Counted from the first letter of the stretch, positions 1 through 10,037 are shown. The stretch: 64,000 nucleotides of DNA from an uncultured Pelagibacteraceae bacterium (GCA_902603925.1 CACKWQ010000002.1:1-64000), one strand, 5' to 3'. Notes: generated by a model not told the origin, from the sequence alone. Numbers and translations: made by a program.

Positions 1-168
1 TTTTACTTTCTTTTTATTAATATACTTTAGTAAAGGACCACCGCTCGTAGCTACATAGGATTTGCACTCATTTTCATATAAGTAATGAGCTAAATCAAAA
101 CACCCTGTCTCCGCACCTCCATAACCAAGCTTAGGTATTACCTGTAAAACTTTTTTTTTTGATGACAT
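1..168 (-). CDS. Glycosyltransferase family 4-like protein, N-terminal fragment
   Basis: The 56 visible codons start at an ATG (166-168 on the minus strand) and run off the left edge of the window. After a short lysine run the protein reads VLQVIPKLGYGGAE, the N-terminal beta strand and glycine-rich loop of GT-B glycosyltransferases (GT4/group 1), which transfer sugars from nucleotide-sugar donors. This is followed by a second strand (SYVATSGGPLL), as expected for the acceptor-side Rossmann domain. The donor-binding half lies outside the window, so the substrate cannot be inferred. It is divergent from the hydrolase that starts 41 bp away. Confidence 0.75.
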   Translation of the reverse strand, partial: MSSKKKVLQVIPKLGYGGAETGCFDLAHYLYENECKSYVATSGGPLLKYINKKKVK

Positions 169-209
169 TTAATGTATTTATATATTATTAATTGCTCTAA
201 TAAACTTTT

Positions 210-965
210 ATGAACAAAATAAAATACGTAAAAATATCAAATAATATCAGAATTAGATATTTAACTAACAATTTTAATAAAAATCCCTACATTGTTTTTC
301 TACATGGATTTATGTCAGACTTAGATGGAGATAAACCCAAAGTTTTTAATAAATTCTGTTCAAAATTAAAGCTTGGTTTTTTAGCAATTGAGTATTCTGG
401 TCATGGTAAGTCATCAGGTAAATTTACTGACGGTAATATATCGAAATGGAGCCAACAGGTTAAATTTGTTTTAAAAAAAATCTTAAAAAAAAATAGTTTT
501 ATTTTAATTGGCTCAAGTATGGGGTCATGGATATCGGCAAATCAATTTCCAATATTTAAAAAACAAATTAAAGGATTTATAGGTATAGGATCTGCACCAG
601 AATTCTTACAAAGAGTAATGTGGAAGAAGTTTTCAAAAAAAATGAAAAATGAGACAATTAAAAAAGGTGTATATAACCTCAAACACGGCGGTTATGAATA
701 CCCAATAACATACCAACTAATAAAAGACTCAAAAAATAATAAAATTTTAAATAAAAAAATTGACTTAAATATACCTGTAACTTTATTTCATGGAACTAAT
801 GATGAGTCTATACCAGTTAAATATTCTAGAAAATTAATTAAAATTTTTACAAAAGCTGAAAAAAAACTAGTTATAATAAAAAATGGAGACCATAGTTTGT
901 TTAATAAGAAATATCAAAAAAAAATATTGAAAGAATTAAAAAATATAATTTATCGAATTGGTTAA
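210..965 (+). CDS. Alpha/beta hydrolase (serine esterase/thioesterase-like)
   Basis: A 251-residue single-domain alpha/beta hydrolase. The oxyanion-hole motif HG is at 32-33 (FLHGFMSD). The nucleophile elbow GSSMG puts the catalytic serine at 103, and a likely acid (D198, GTNDES) and histidine (H228, NGDHS) complete the triad. No signal peptide is visible, so it is probably cytoplasmic. The fold and the early SDLDGDK loop resemble ABHD10-type acyl-protein thioesterases, but the substrate cannot be read from sequence. The gene converges on gltB with a 4 bp overlap of the 3' ends. Confidence 0.85.
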   Translation: MNKIKYVKISNNIRIRYLTNNFNKNPYIVFLHGFMSDLDGDKPKVFNKFCSKLKLGFLAIEYSGHGKSSGKFTDGNISKWSQQVKFVLKKILKKNSFILIGSSMGSWISANQFPIFKKQIKGFIGIGSAPEFLQRVMWKKFSKKMKNETIKKGVYNLKHGGYEYPITYQLIKDSKNNKILNKKIDLNIPVTLFHGTNDESIPVKYSRKLIKIFTKAEKKLVIIKNGDHSLFNKKYQKKILKELKNIIYRIG

Positions 966-3900
966 ACGGCAAGATTTTTTATATTCTTGTTTGATATTGG
1001 ATGTTCTAATTTATCTAACATCTCTTTTGGACATATTTGATAAAACATATTTACCTCTTTATCAAAATCTTTAATTATTTTCTCTGACACTCTCGATTTT
1101 GTCTCTTTGTAATGTTCAGAAATTAAACTTTTGAGAAATGTTCTCCAGTGATCTGTTTCTACTCTTTGAATAATTATTGATTCTAAATTTGCTTTTTTCT
1201 CAAATTGGTTTTTTTCATCATAAACAAATGCCATGCCACCAGTCATGCCTGCTCCAAAATTGTCTCCCGTATCTCCAATAATCACAATATTTCCACCAGT
1301 CATATATTCACATCCATTTGATCCGCATCCTTCCACAACTGATGTAGCGCCTGAGTTTCTGACTGCAAATCTTTCCCCGGCTTGACCTGCTGCAAATAAT
1401 TTTCCAGACGTAGCACCATAAAGAACGGTATTTCCGATAATTGTATTGTCATTTGAAACTAAATTGCTCTCCGCCTGTAATTTAATTGCAATGGTTGCTC
1501 CTGAAAGACCTTTAGCGACATAGTCATTTGCATCTCCTAATAAATTTAATTTTAAACCTTTAATGCCAAATGCACCGAAAGATTGACCGGCTGAACCTTT
1601 AAAGTTAATTGTAACTTCGTTATAATCTAATTTTTTATCACCGAACTTTTTATATAAGTTATAAGAGATCCTAGTTCCGACAGCTCTGTCAGTGTTTTGA
1701 ATTGAATAAGTTTTTTCAATTGACTTATTATTATCTATTTTATTCTCAACATCATCCCAAATCTTCTGATCTAGAGTATCTGGAACTTTATTTATAATCG
1801 GCTTTTCGCAATACCTTTTATTTTTCCCTGAATCCGCTTGAACAAATAGGGGATTGAGATCTAAGTCATCTAAATTCGGTGATCCTTTGCTAACCTGTTT
1901 GAGCAAATCAGTTCTGCCGATTATTTCGTTTAATTCTTTAAATCCTAATTCAGACAAAATTTCTCTTACTTCAGTCGCAATAAATTTAAATAAATTGACT
2001 ACTTTATCCGGTGTTCCTGTGAATTTTTCTCTTAATTTTTCATCTTGAGTACAAACTCCTACGGGGCATGTATTTGAGTGACACTGTCTTACCATTATAC
2101 ATCCCATAGCGACTAAAGAGGTTGTTGCAACTCCATATTCTTCTGCTCCCATCATTGCAGCCATAACAACATCTCGTCCTGTCTTAATTCCACCGTCTGT
2201 TTTAAGTGTTACAGTATGTCTTAAATTATTTAATGTTAGAACTTGGTTAGCCTCGGTTAAACCCATCTCCCAAGGAATACCAACATATTTTACACTTGTT
2301 TGCGGTGATGCACCTGTTCCCCCATTGTGGCCAGATATCAATATTATATCTGCTTTTGCTTTAGCCACTCCGGCAGCTATGGTTCCTACTCCTGAAGAGG
2401 CAACTAACTTTACACTAACTCTTGCATTAGGATTAATTTGTTTAAGATCATAAATTAGTTGCGCTAAATCCTCTATTGAATATATATCGTGATGAGGTGG
2501 TGGTGATATTAGTGTTACTCCTGGGGTTGAATGTCTCAATCTAGCAATTTCATTAGTAACTTTGAATCCAGGTAATTGTCCCCCTTCACCTGGTTTTGCC
2601 CCTTGTGCAATTTTTATCTCAATTTCATTACAATTGTTCAAATAGTCAACAGTTACACCAAACCTTGCGGATGCAATTTGTTTAACCCGAGAATTAGCAG
2701 AGTCACCATTTTCCATTTTTTTAAATCTAATTGAGTCTTCTCCGCCCTCTCCACTGCAAGATGCTCCTTTAATTCTATTCATAGCAACAGCCAAGGTTTC
2801 ATGGGCCTCTTTTGATAAGGCTCCATGCGACATGCTTCCACTACCAAATCTTTTTAGAATATTCTCAATTGGCTCTACTTGTTCCAATGCAATGTGGTCT
2901 CTTTTTTTAAAATCTACTAAGTCCCTTAAATTTATTGGTGGTAGAGAATAGATGCCTTTTGAGTATTTTTTATACGTTTCATATGAATCATTTGTAACAG
3001 CACTTTGTAGTAAATGTATTAATTTTCCCTGATACTGGTGTTTCTCTCCATTCTTTCTATATCTATATAAGCCACCAATTGGCAAAATATCTGATGACGT
3101 TTTAAAAGCATCAAAGTGAATTTCTCTAATTTTTTTTTCAATCCCGTAAAGCCCAATTCCTGATATTTTCGATGTCACTCCTGGAAAAAACTCGTTTACA
3201 ACAGTTCTTGATAGACCCACTGTCTCAAAATTACATCCACCTCTATATGAGCTTAAGACTGATATCCCCATTTTAGACATGATCTTTAATAATCCAAGAT
3301 TAATTGATTTAATATATCTAATAACACAATCATCAAATGAATTGATTGAGAAAAGTTTTCTTTTGTACCTCTGATACAAACTATCAAAGGCTAGATATGG
3401 ATTAATAGTTGTCGCACCAACACCTAATACTGTAGCGAAAGAATGGGTATCTAAACATTCTCCAGATTGAACATTAATTGAAACATAGCCCCTTAAGCCT
3501 AACTTTACTAAGTTAGTATGAACTGCGCCAACACTTAACAACGTTGGAATTGGAAATCTATTCTCACTAATATTTTTATCTGATAAAACAATTTGGGTTA
3601 TTCCTTTTCTGACTGCCTCTTCAGTATTATTTTTTAACTCATTTATTGATTGCTCCAATGTTTTATCTTTAGAGAATGTACAATCAAATATCTTGTTGTT
3701 CTGTCCAAAATAATTAATAAATTTATCAAATTGTGAGTTTGACAAAATTGGGGAGTTTAAAACATAAATATTTTCCTCTATAAGATTATTAAAATCCAAA
3801 ATGTTACCTAGATTTCCAAATCTAGTTTTCAAACTCATCACTTTGCTTTCTCTTAAAGAGTCTATTGGTGGGTTAGTAACTTGGCTAAAATTTTGCCTAA

Positions 3901-5461
3901 AATAGTGATAAAGGGGTCTGTATTTATCAGACAAAACCGCTAGAGGAGTATCATCTCCCATTGAGCCTGTTGCTTCCTTTGCATCCTCAGCCATTGGGTG
4001 TAGAATTAACTCTAAATCCTCTAAACTATAACCAAACACATGCTGTCTTCTCTTTAGTTCCAATCCCTCAAATTTATTAAACTCTTTTTCAATTGGTAGT
4101 TTTTTATCTAGATCAATAATTTGATTATTAAAATTTTGATATTCTTTTGCTAAGTAATCCTTTATTTGAGAATTCGTAAAAACTTTGCCCTTTTCAATTC
4201 TGACACCTAGTATTTCCCCAGGACCTAATCTTCCTTTCTTTATGATTTTTTTTTCATTCAAATCAACCATTCCAGTTTCTGATCCAGCAAATAATAATTT
4301 ATCTCTTGTAACTGTATATCTTAAAGGTCGTAAACCATTCCTGTCTGAAGCAACTATTACCCATTCGTTATCTGTACCTGCTATTGCAGCAGGACCATCC
4401 CATGGTTCCATTGTGCTATTAAGAAAATTGAATAGTTTCATCTGATTACTTGGTAGTATTTTACTTTTTTTAGACCATGCATCGGGAATTAACATTAATT
4501 TAGTTAATGGTGCTGAATGACCTGACATAGTCAGCAGTTCAAATACATTGTCTAAAGATGCAGAATCAGAATTACCATCAGGTATTACGGGCTTTAAATT
4601 TTCCATATTTTCATAATTGGTACTAAACATTTCTTCCTCGTGAACTTTCATCCAATTTATGTTTCCTTTAAGAGTATTTATTTCTCCGTTATGAGCTATG
4701 GATCTAAATGGTTGAGCTAAATCCCAGCTTGGAGCAGTATTTGTTGAAAATCGTTGATGAAAAATAGCATATCTTGATTTAAATCTAATATCATTTAAGT
4801 CCTTATAAAAATCAGCAAGAGACTCAGCAAGAAACATTCCTTTGTAAATTATAGATTTTGAACTAAATGAGCATATATAAAAATTATTTAAATTTTTCGA
4901 TAAGCAATGATGCTCTATTTTCCTTCTAGTTTCGTAAAGTTTTCTTTCGAGATCTTTTCCTGAAATCTTTGCATCATTAACTTTAAATAAAACTTGTGTT
5001 ATTTCAGGTCTTGTAAACTCTGCCTTTTCTCCAAGTACCTTTGGATTAACTGGAACTTGTCGCCATCCATAAATATAAAAATTACTTTTCGTTAGCTCGC
5101 TCTCAACAACTGTCCTACAAGCCTCTTGTGAAGCATAGTCATTTCTTGGTAGAAATATCATCCCAATACATACGGCATCTTTAGTATCATGCTTGTGTCC
5201 AGTTGCCTCTATTTTCTCTACGAAAAAATCTGACGGAATTTCAATATGTATACCAGCACCATCTCCTGTTTTTCCATCTGCATCTACAGCTCCTCTATGC
5301 CAAACAGCTTTTAAAGCCTGAATACCAAATTCTACAACTTGTCTTGTTTTTTTACCTTCTGTAGATGCCACTAGTCCAACGCCACAAGCGTCGTGTTCCA
5401 TACGTTCATCGTAGACATGACCCCTTTTTAATAATTTGAGATTTTTTTTTCGTAAATTCAT
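962..5461 (-). CDS. gltB: Glutamate synthase (NADPH) large subunit
   Basis: Full-length GltB (1499 aa). It makes glutamate from glutamine-derived ammonia and 2-oxoglutarate, the main ammonium-assimilation step together with glutamine synthetase. The class II amidotransferase nucleophile is Cys26 in HDACGVG, so a 25-residue propeptide must be removed. The FMN/synthase domain follows, with a cysteine cluster near residues 1118-1134 (CIMVRQCHSNTCPVGVC) that binds the 3Fe-4S cluster. The C-terminal GXGXG beta-helix is intact to the end. Its start overlaps the gltD stop by 1 nt (TAATG), so the two are translationally coupled, in the order gltD-gltB on the transcript. Confidence 0.98.
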   Translation of the reverse strand: MNLRKKNLKLLKRGHVYDERMEHDACGVGLVASTEGKKTRQVVEFGIQALKAVWHRGAVDADGKTGDGAGIHIEIPSDFFVEKIEATGHKHDTKDAVCIGMIFLPRNDYASQEACRTVVESELTKSNFYIYGWRQVPVNPKVLGEKAEFTRPEITQVLFKVNDAKISGKDLERKLYETRRKIEHHCLSKNLNNFYICSFSSKSIIYKGMFLAESLADFYKDLNDIRFKSRYAIFHQRFSTNTAPSWDLAQPFRSIAHNGEINTLKGNINWMKVHEEEMFSTNYENMENLKPVIPDGNSDSASLDNVFELLTMSGHSAPLTKLMLIPDAWSKKSKILPSNQMKLFNFLNSTMEPWDGPAAIAGTDNEWVIVASDRNGLRPLRYTVTRDKLLFAGSETGMVDLNEKKIIKKGRLGPGEILGVRIEKGKVFTNSQIKDYLAKEYQNFNNQIIDLDKKLPIEKEFNKFEGLELKRRQHVFGYSLEDLELILHPMAEDAKEATGSMGDDTPLAVLSDKYRPLYHYFRQNFSQVTNPPIDSLRESKVMSLKTRFGNLGNILDFNNLIEENIYVLNSPILSNSQFDKFINYFGQNNKIFDCTFSKDKTLEQSINELKNNTEEAVRKGITQIVLSDKNISENRFPIPTLLSVGAVHTNLVKLGLRGYVSINVQSGECLDTHSFATVLGVGATTINPYLAFDSLYQRYKRKLFSINSFDDCVIRYIKSINLGLLKIMSKMGISVLSSYRGGCNFETVGLSRTVVNEFFPGVTSKISGIGLYGIEKKIREIHFDAFKTSSDILPIGGLYRYRKNGEKHQYQGKLIHLLQSAVTNDSYETYKKYSKGIYSLPPINLRDLVDFKKRDHIALEQVEPIENILKRFGSGSMSHGALSKEAHETLAVAMNRIKGASCSGEGGEDSIRFKKMENGDSANSRVKQIASARFGVTVDYLNNCNEIEIKIAQGAKPGEGGQLPGFKVTNEIARLRHSTPGVTLISPPPHHDIYSIEDLAQLIYDLKQINPNARVSVKLVASSGVGTIAAGVAKAKADIILISGHNGGTGASPQTSVKYVGIPWEMGLTEANQVLTLNNLRHTVTLKTDGGIKTGRDVVMAAMMGAEEYGVATTSLVAMGCIMVRQCHSNTCPVGVCTQDEKLREKFTGTPDKVVNLFKFIATEVREILSELGFKELNEIIGRTDLLKQVSKGSPNLDDLDLNPLFVQADSGKNKRYCEKPIINKVPDTLDQKIWDDVENKIDNNKSIEKTYSIQNTDRAVGTRISYNLYKKFGDKKLDYNEVTINFKGSAGQSFGAFGIKGLKLNLLGDANDYVAKGLSGATIAIKLQAESNLVSNDNTIIGNTVLYGATSGKLFAAGQAGERFAVRNSGATSVVEGCGSNGCEYMTGGNIVIIGDTGDNFGAGMTGGMAFVYDEKNQFEKKANLESIIIQRVETDHWRTFLKSLISEHYKETKSRVSEKIIKDFDKEVNMFYQICPKEMLDKLEHPISNKNIKNLAV

Positions 5462-6894
5462 TATGCAACTTCTTTTTTTCTTTTTGAGTTAATATAATTT
5501 GAAATATTTTTAGACACATCTCTTCCATCTTTGATAGCCCATACTACAAGTGAGGCACCTCTTACAATATCACCTGCTGCAAAAACTCCAGGAACAGATG
5601 TCTCCATTGTTTTAAAATCTACTTTTAAAGTACCCCATTTCGTAACCTTCAATCTTTCTTCATTAAATAAATTCGGTAAATCCTCTGGATCAAATCCAAG
5701 TGATTTTATTACTAAGTCTGCCCTTATTTCATAGTGTGAGTCCTTTATAATCTCAGGTCTTCTACGACCGCTATCATCAGGATTACCAAGTTTTATTTTA
5801 TTTACGACAACCTTTTCTACTTTGTTATTTCCAATAAATTTAGATGGACTACTTAACCACACAAACTCGACTCCTTCCTCTTCAGCATTTTGTACCTCCC
5901 TCGCTGAACCAGGCATGTTCTCTTTGTCTCGTCTATATAGACATTTCACTGATCTAGCTTCTTGTCTAATCGCTGTTCTCACACAGTCCATTGCTGTATC
6001 TCCACCACCGATAACTATAACGTCTTTCCCTTTTGCGTTGAGAGTTCCGTCATCAAATAGTTCAACTTCGTCTCCTAAACCCTTTTTGTTAGAAGCTGTT
6101 AGAAAATCCATTGCAGGAAATATATTTGCTAAATCACTACCAGGTAAATTTACTTCTCTAGCTTTGTAAACGCCAGTAGAAATCAAGACTGCATCATGCT
6201 TATCTCTTAGATGTTTTAATGTAACATCTTTTCCTACCTCAAAATTATGGGTAAATTTTATTCCACTTTTTTCTAGTAATTTTGTTCTTCTCTGAACTAC
6301 TTTTTTTTCAAGCTTAAAATTTGGAATTCCATAAATTAAAAGACCTCCTGATCGATCATATCTATCATAAACAGTTATCTGAAAACCTAATTTTCTTAAT
6401 TCTTCTGCACATGCTAATCCTGCGGGACCAGCTCCAATTATACCGATACTTTCAGATCTTTCATTTTTTACTTCGATAGGTTTTACCCAGCCTTTTTCCC
6501 ATGCATTTTCTGTAATAAATTTTTCCACAGATCCTATTGTTACTGTTCCGTGGCCAGATTGCTCTATTACACAATTGCCTTCACACAATCTATCTTGGGG
6601 ACAGATTCTTCCACAAACTTCTGGCATGTTATTTGTACTTTGAGAAAGCTGATAAGCCTCTTCTAATCTTCCCTCTGCAGTTAATTTTAGCCAGTCTGGG
6701 ATGTTATTGCTTAATGGACAATGAACCTGACAAAATGGAACCCCGCATTGTGAGCATCTGCTAGATTGTTCTTTAGCCCTGTCTTTTATAAATTCGTCGT
6801 AAATCTCTTTAAAATCGTCTTTTCTATCAGCAACCTCCCTTTTAGGTGGAGATTGTTGACCTAATTTCACAAATTTTAGCATTTTTTCTGACAT
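5461..6894 (-). CDS. gltD: Glutamate synthase (NADPH) small subunit
   Basis: GltD (477 aa) passes electrons from NADPH through FAD and two 4Fe-4S clusters to GltB. Two N-terminal cysteine groups are visible (C47, C50, C55, C59 and C94, C98, C104, C108). The FAD-binding Rossmann motif GAGPAG is at 154-159, the NADPH-binding motif GGGDTAMDC at 296-304, and the C-terminal FAD contact is AAGDIVRG. It is the first gene of the gltD-gltB pair. The 179 bp upstream separate it from divergent uppP and presumably hold both promoters; I cannot identify a convincing nitrogen-regulatory site there. Confidence 0.97.
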   Translation of the reverse strand: MSEKMLKFVKLGQQSPPKREVADRKDDFKEIYDEFIKDRAKEQSSRCSQCGVPFCQVHCPLSNNIPDWLKLTAEGRLEEAYQLSQSTNNMPEVCGRICPQDRLCEGNCVIEQSGHGTVTIGSVEKFITENAWEKGWVKPIEVKNERSESIGIIGAGPAGLACAEELRKLGFQITVYDRYDRSGGLLIYGIPNFKLEKKVVQRRTKLLEKSGIKFTHNFEVGKDVTLKHLRDKHDAVLISTGVYKAREVNLPGSDLANIFPAMDFLTASNKKGLGDEVELFDDGTLNAKGKDVIVIGGGDTAMDCVRTAIRQEARSVKCLYRRDKENMPGSAREVQNAEEEGVEFVWLSSPSKFIGNNKVEKVVVNKIKLGNPDDSGRRRPEIIKDSHYEIRADLVIKSLGFDPEDLPNLFNEERLKVTKWGTLKVDFKTMETSVPGVFAAGDIVRGASLVVWAIKDGRDVSKNISNYINSKRKKEVA

Positions 6895-7073
6895 AGTGAG
6901 CGACTCTTATACTATAAGAAAAATTTTATAAAGTATAATTAGGACAGTATAATTTACCTAATTTTTTAAAAAATCCATATTTTTATGACTTTTTTCTATA
7001 GTTGCATATCTATTATGCATTCAAGGAATTGCTTTATTTTAGCTTTAATTAATTTAAAAAACATACATCCTTA

Positions 7074-7841
7074 ATGTTTGCATATTATTTAGAAATAATA
7101 GTTCTATCTCTTATACAAGGAATTTCTGAGTTTATTCCTGTAAGTTCCTCCGCACACTTAATATTAGCATCACAAATTAATCAGTTTAATATAAATACAT
7201 TACAAATAGATGTAAGCCTCCATGCTGGGTCATTGATAGCTATACTCTTATATTTTTGGAAAGACTTAATTGGAATTTTTAAGGATAAAAAATTACTTGC
7301 TTTAATTTTCCTTGGATCAACCCCTTTGCTAGTAGTTGGTTTAATTTTGTATTCAACAGAATTAATTTATAATCTGAGGAACATAAAAGTTATAACTTGG
7401 TCTACACTTATTTTTGCAATTTTGCTTTTTTTTTCAGATAAAAAAAAAGTAAAGAAAAAAATTCAAAATGATCTCAAGATAAAAGATATATTAATTATTG
7501 GATTAAGCCAAATACTTGCTTTTATACCAGGTGCAAGTCGATCAGGAGTAGTAATGACTAGTTGCAGATATTTAAAATTCAATAGAGTAGATTCTGCAAA
7601 AATTTCTTTTTTTTTATCTATTCCCGCTCTAGCTGGTGCAAGTTTTTTAGGTTTAAATGATATATCTAAAGAAGGAATAGATTTCAATAACGTAATAATA
7701 TTTACAACTTTGTTTTCGTTTATTTTTTCATTTTTTACAATAAAATTTTTATTATATTTTTTAAATAGATTTTCTCTGAAAGTTTTTGTTTTTTATAGAA
7801 TTTTTTTATTTTTTATTTTATTGATTATTGCTTATACTTAA
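7074..7841 (+). CDS. uppP: Undecaprenyl-diphosphatase UppP (BacA)
   Basis: A polytopic membrane protein (255 aa) that dephosphorylates undecaprenyl diphosphate on the periplasmic side, recycling the lipid carrier for peptidoglycan and other surface glycans. The two signature motifs are present: ISEFIPVSSSAHL (E19, S24-S26, H28) and PGASRSG (152-158, with R156). Length is close to the usual ~265 aa. The C-terminus overlaps the convergent DMT transporter gene by 17 bp. The nearby truncated glycosyltransferase would use related lipid carriers, but there is no operon link. Confidence 0.95.
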   Translation: MFAYYLEIIVLSLIQGISEFIPVSSSAHLILASQINQFNINTLQIDVSLHAGSLIAILLYFWKDLIGIFKDKKLLALIFLGSTPLLVVGLILYSTELIYNLRNIKVITWSTLIFAILLFFSDKKKVKKKIQNDLKIKDILIIGLSQILAFIPGASRSGVVMTSCRYLKFNRVDSAKISFFLSIPALAGASFLGLNDISKEGIDFNNVIIFTTLFSFIFSFFTIKFLLYFLNRFSLKVFVFYRIFLFFILLIIAYT

Positions 7842-8724
7842 ATTTTTTTACATTTGGGGTTAACTGTGATAATAAAACCGCCAGTAATATTAAAAAACAA
7901 CCTAAAATATTGTTTTTTTCTAAAAATTGATCTAAGATTATCCAACCGGCTACTGCTGCAAATACACCCTCTAAAGAATAAATTATTGCCGCAGGCGTTT
8001 CTTCAATATACTTTTGAGCGTACATTTGTAGTGTAAATGCTATACCTCCTGATAAGACACCAGCATAAATTATGGATGAGCTTTCCATTAGTATTTTATA
8101 TAATTTTATTTCCTCAAAAATAAATGCAAAAATTAAAGATAAAATTCCCACAAATAGCGCTTGTAGAGATGCATAAAACATTGGTATCTTAAATTTTTCC
8201 ATAAATTTGCCTGCAAAAATAATATGTAAAGCCCAAAAAATTGAGCAAAAAATTACCAAAATATCTCCGAACATAATTACAGAATCTGAAAAGTCGCTTA
8301 AAAAATAAAATCCAATTATACAAAGCATAATTGAAGGCCATATGCTCCAATGGACACTTATTTTGTAAATAATAAATAGTAATATTGGAACCAATGGTAC
8401 ATAAAAAACCGTGAAAAATGCTGCATTTGCTATGTTTGTATATTGTAACGCTGCTTGTTGTAGAAAAGTTCCTAAAAATAGTGATGTTCCCATAAATAAT
8501 AAAAATTTATAAAATAGTTTCTTATTTGTATTAATATCCTCTCTAATTTTTTTTCTTTCAAAAAAAATTGCAATAGGGAAGATAGTTAAAAAACCGACAA
8601 AAAACCTTGAGGCGTTGAAAGTTAAAGGACCAATATTATCCATGCCTGTATCTTGGGCAATAAAAGCTGTACCCCAAATAAAAGTTGTAATTAAAGCACA
8701 TAATAATGATGTGATTTTATTCAT
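7825..8724 (-). CDS. DMT-superfamily (EamA) transporter
   Basis: A 299-residue hydrophobic protein with about ten predicted membrane helices arranged as two EamA repeats. The N-terminal repeat begins ALITTFIWGTAFIAQDTG, with the family's typical WG turn. The second repeat ends with the E-x-V/P motif region YSLEGVFAAVAGWIIL. Members export amino acids or other small metabolites, or import nucleotide sugars; the substrate is not predictable here. It lies 10 bp downstream of the dioxygenase gene on the same strand, so the two may be cotranscribed. Confidence 0.88.
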   Translation of the reverse strand: MNKITSLLCALITTFIWGTAFIAQDTGMDNIGPLTFNASRFFVGFLTIFPIAIFFERKKIREDINTNKKLFYKFLLFMGTSLFLGTFLQQAALQYTNIANAAFFTVFYVPLVPILLFIIYKISVHWSIWPSIMLCIIGFYFLSDFSDSVIMFGDILVIFCSIFWALHIIFAGKFMEKFKIPMFYASLQALFVGILSLIFAFIFEEIKLYKILMESSSIIYAGVLSGGIAFTLQMYAQKYIEETPAAIIYSLEGVFAAVAGWIILDQFLEKNNILGCFLILLAVLLSQLTPNVKKFKYKQ

Positions 8725-8734
8725 TTAAACTAAT

Positions 8735-9838
8735 TTAGATTATTTTGTTCATTCTACATGAACTATCAAAGTCCTCTTTATTAATATAGCAGCCAGAAAT
8801 TTTTCTTGCTCCATTAAAAGAACCTCTACCATGTAAGATTCTCCAATTGTTAAAAATTAAAAGCTCACCTGGTTTTAAAACGTGTCTCCATTGAAACTTT
8901 TTATCATTCGCAATGAGATCAAACTTTCTAATTGCATCGTAGAATTTTAAAGTTTTTTTATCGTTAAGTCTGAATGGTGCACGATCATAATTATTGAAAC
9001 TTACTTGAACTAATTTATTTTCTTTATTTAACTTAAATATTGGTCTTTTCGCCTCTAAATACACACCGTCCCCTTTGTATTCTCCTTTAACCTCAATATC
9101 TGCTAATAAATTGTATAACGCTTTATCTTCTTTTTTAATCTTTTCAGCGATTTTAAATCCATCTACCATTATTGACTCACCTCCCATCGCATCGTAATGA
9201 CAACAAAGTAAAAGTTGAAGGCCGGGAGCATCATTGCTGTAAGTTGCATCTGTATGTGGCCGTAATTCGTCCTGCGTATAAGCGCTATCAGCCATATTTT
9301 TATTTGACTCAAAACTCCATAAACCCCCAAAAATAGACTCTCTTACATATCCTATTTTTTTTGCAATTTTTTCCACTGATATCATTTTTTTTTCACAATT
9401 TTTAATTACAGAAAATCCATATTTATGTAAATTTTTTAGTAAGATCTTAAAACCTTTTTTTGACGTTGCATTTTTAAAGTCTATATAAATATCTTTTTTA
9501 ATTTTATCAGCTGTCCATAGACACAAACTATTTGGATTTTTTATTTTTTTTTTTTTAATTGTATTTTCAAGTAAAAAAGTTGATTTATAATTTATAGGTT
9601 TTTTTAAATCCGACCAAAATATATCTACTGAATTTCCAAAATCTCTAATTTTTACATTTTTTACACTGATCTTAGGATTAATTTTAGCGGTAAAAGTTTT
9701 TCTTTGATTGCTTCTTGAGTCCCAACTTCCTTTATCTTTTGCATGATCTCTCAGCCAAATATTTAAAAAACTATCATTAATCCTATTTGCAAAAAAAACT
9801 TTAATTTTATTTGGAAAAATTTTAATGTTTTTTATCAT
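8735..9838 (-). CDS. Fe(II)/2-oxoglutarate dioxygenase, gamma-butyrobetaine hydroxylase-like
   Basis: A 367-residue TauD/BBOX-type dioxygenase. The facial triad is visible: H195 and D197 (PHTDATYSND) and H336 (LHGRGSF, followed by the 2-oxoglutarate-binding arginines). The N-terminal ~80 residues align with the DUF971/GBBH-N domain (IWLRDHAKDKG), but the cysteines that bind structural zinc in canonical gamma-butyrobetaine hydroxylases are absent. Relatives hydroxylate gamma-butyrobetaine or trimethyllysine, on the route to or from carnitine; other quaternary-amine substrates are possible. A same-strand DMT transporter follows after 10 bp. Confidence 0.85.
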   Translation of the reverse strand: MIKNIKIFPNKIKVFFANRINDSFLNIWLRDHAKDKGSWDSRSNQRKTFTAKINPKISVKNVKIRDFGNSVDIFWSDLKKPINYKSTFLLENTIKKKKIKNPNSLCLWTADKIKKDIYIDFKNATSKKGFKILLKNLHKYGFSVIKNCEKKMISVEKIAKKIGYVRESIFGGLWSFESNKNMADSAYTQDELRPHTDATYSNDAPGLQLLLCCHYDAMGGESIMVDGFKIAEKIKKEDKALYNLLADIEVKGEYKGDGVYLEAKRPIFKLNKENKLVQVSFNNYDRAPFRLNDKKTLKFYDAIRKFDLIANDKKFQWRHVLKPGELLIFNNWRILHGRGSFNGARKISGCYINKEDFDSSCRMNKII

Positions 9839-9920
9839 TTAATAAATAAGTTTTTATAATAATTTATTTTTACCATATTTAGATCGATTTTTTGACAAAT
9901 TTTATATCAATAATAACAGA

Positions 9921-10037
9921 ATGTTTAAAATAATTTATAAAAAATTTTTCAGTAATAATCTTGATAATGCATTAGATGCAAAATATTGGATACAAATCTC
10001 CATTTTAAAAAAAAAATTATCCTTTCTCAAAAACTAG
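9921..10037 (+). CDS. Possible small basic protein (38 aa), unproven
   Basis: An ATG-initiated 38-codon frame sits in the otherwise empty 195 bp between the dioxygenase and the thiolase genes. Its stop overlaps the 3' end of convergent thiolase by 4 bp, the sort of packing seen for real genes in this genome. Against it: no Shine-Dalgarno sequence precedes the ATG, no motif is recognised, and a frame of this length can occur by chance. I list it as a candidate only. Confidence 0.25.
   Translation: MFKIIYKKFFSNNLDNALDAKYWIQISILKKKLSFLKN

Noticed and set aside
7003-7019. Inverted repeat TGCATA-TCTAT-TATGCA between gltD and uppP
   Set aside because: Six-base arms of AT-rich sequence arise easily by chance, and no known operator matches; not listed as a site.
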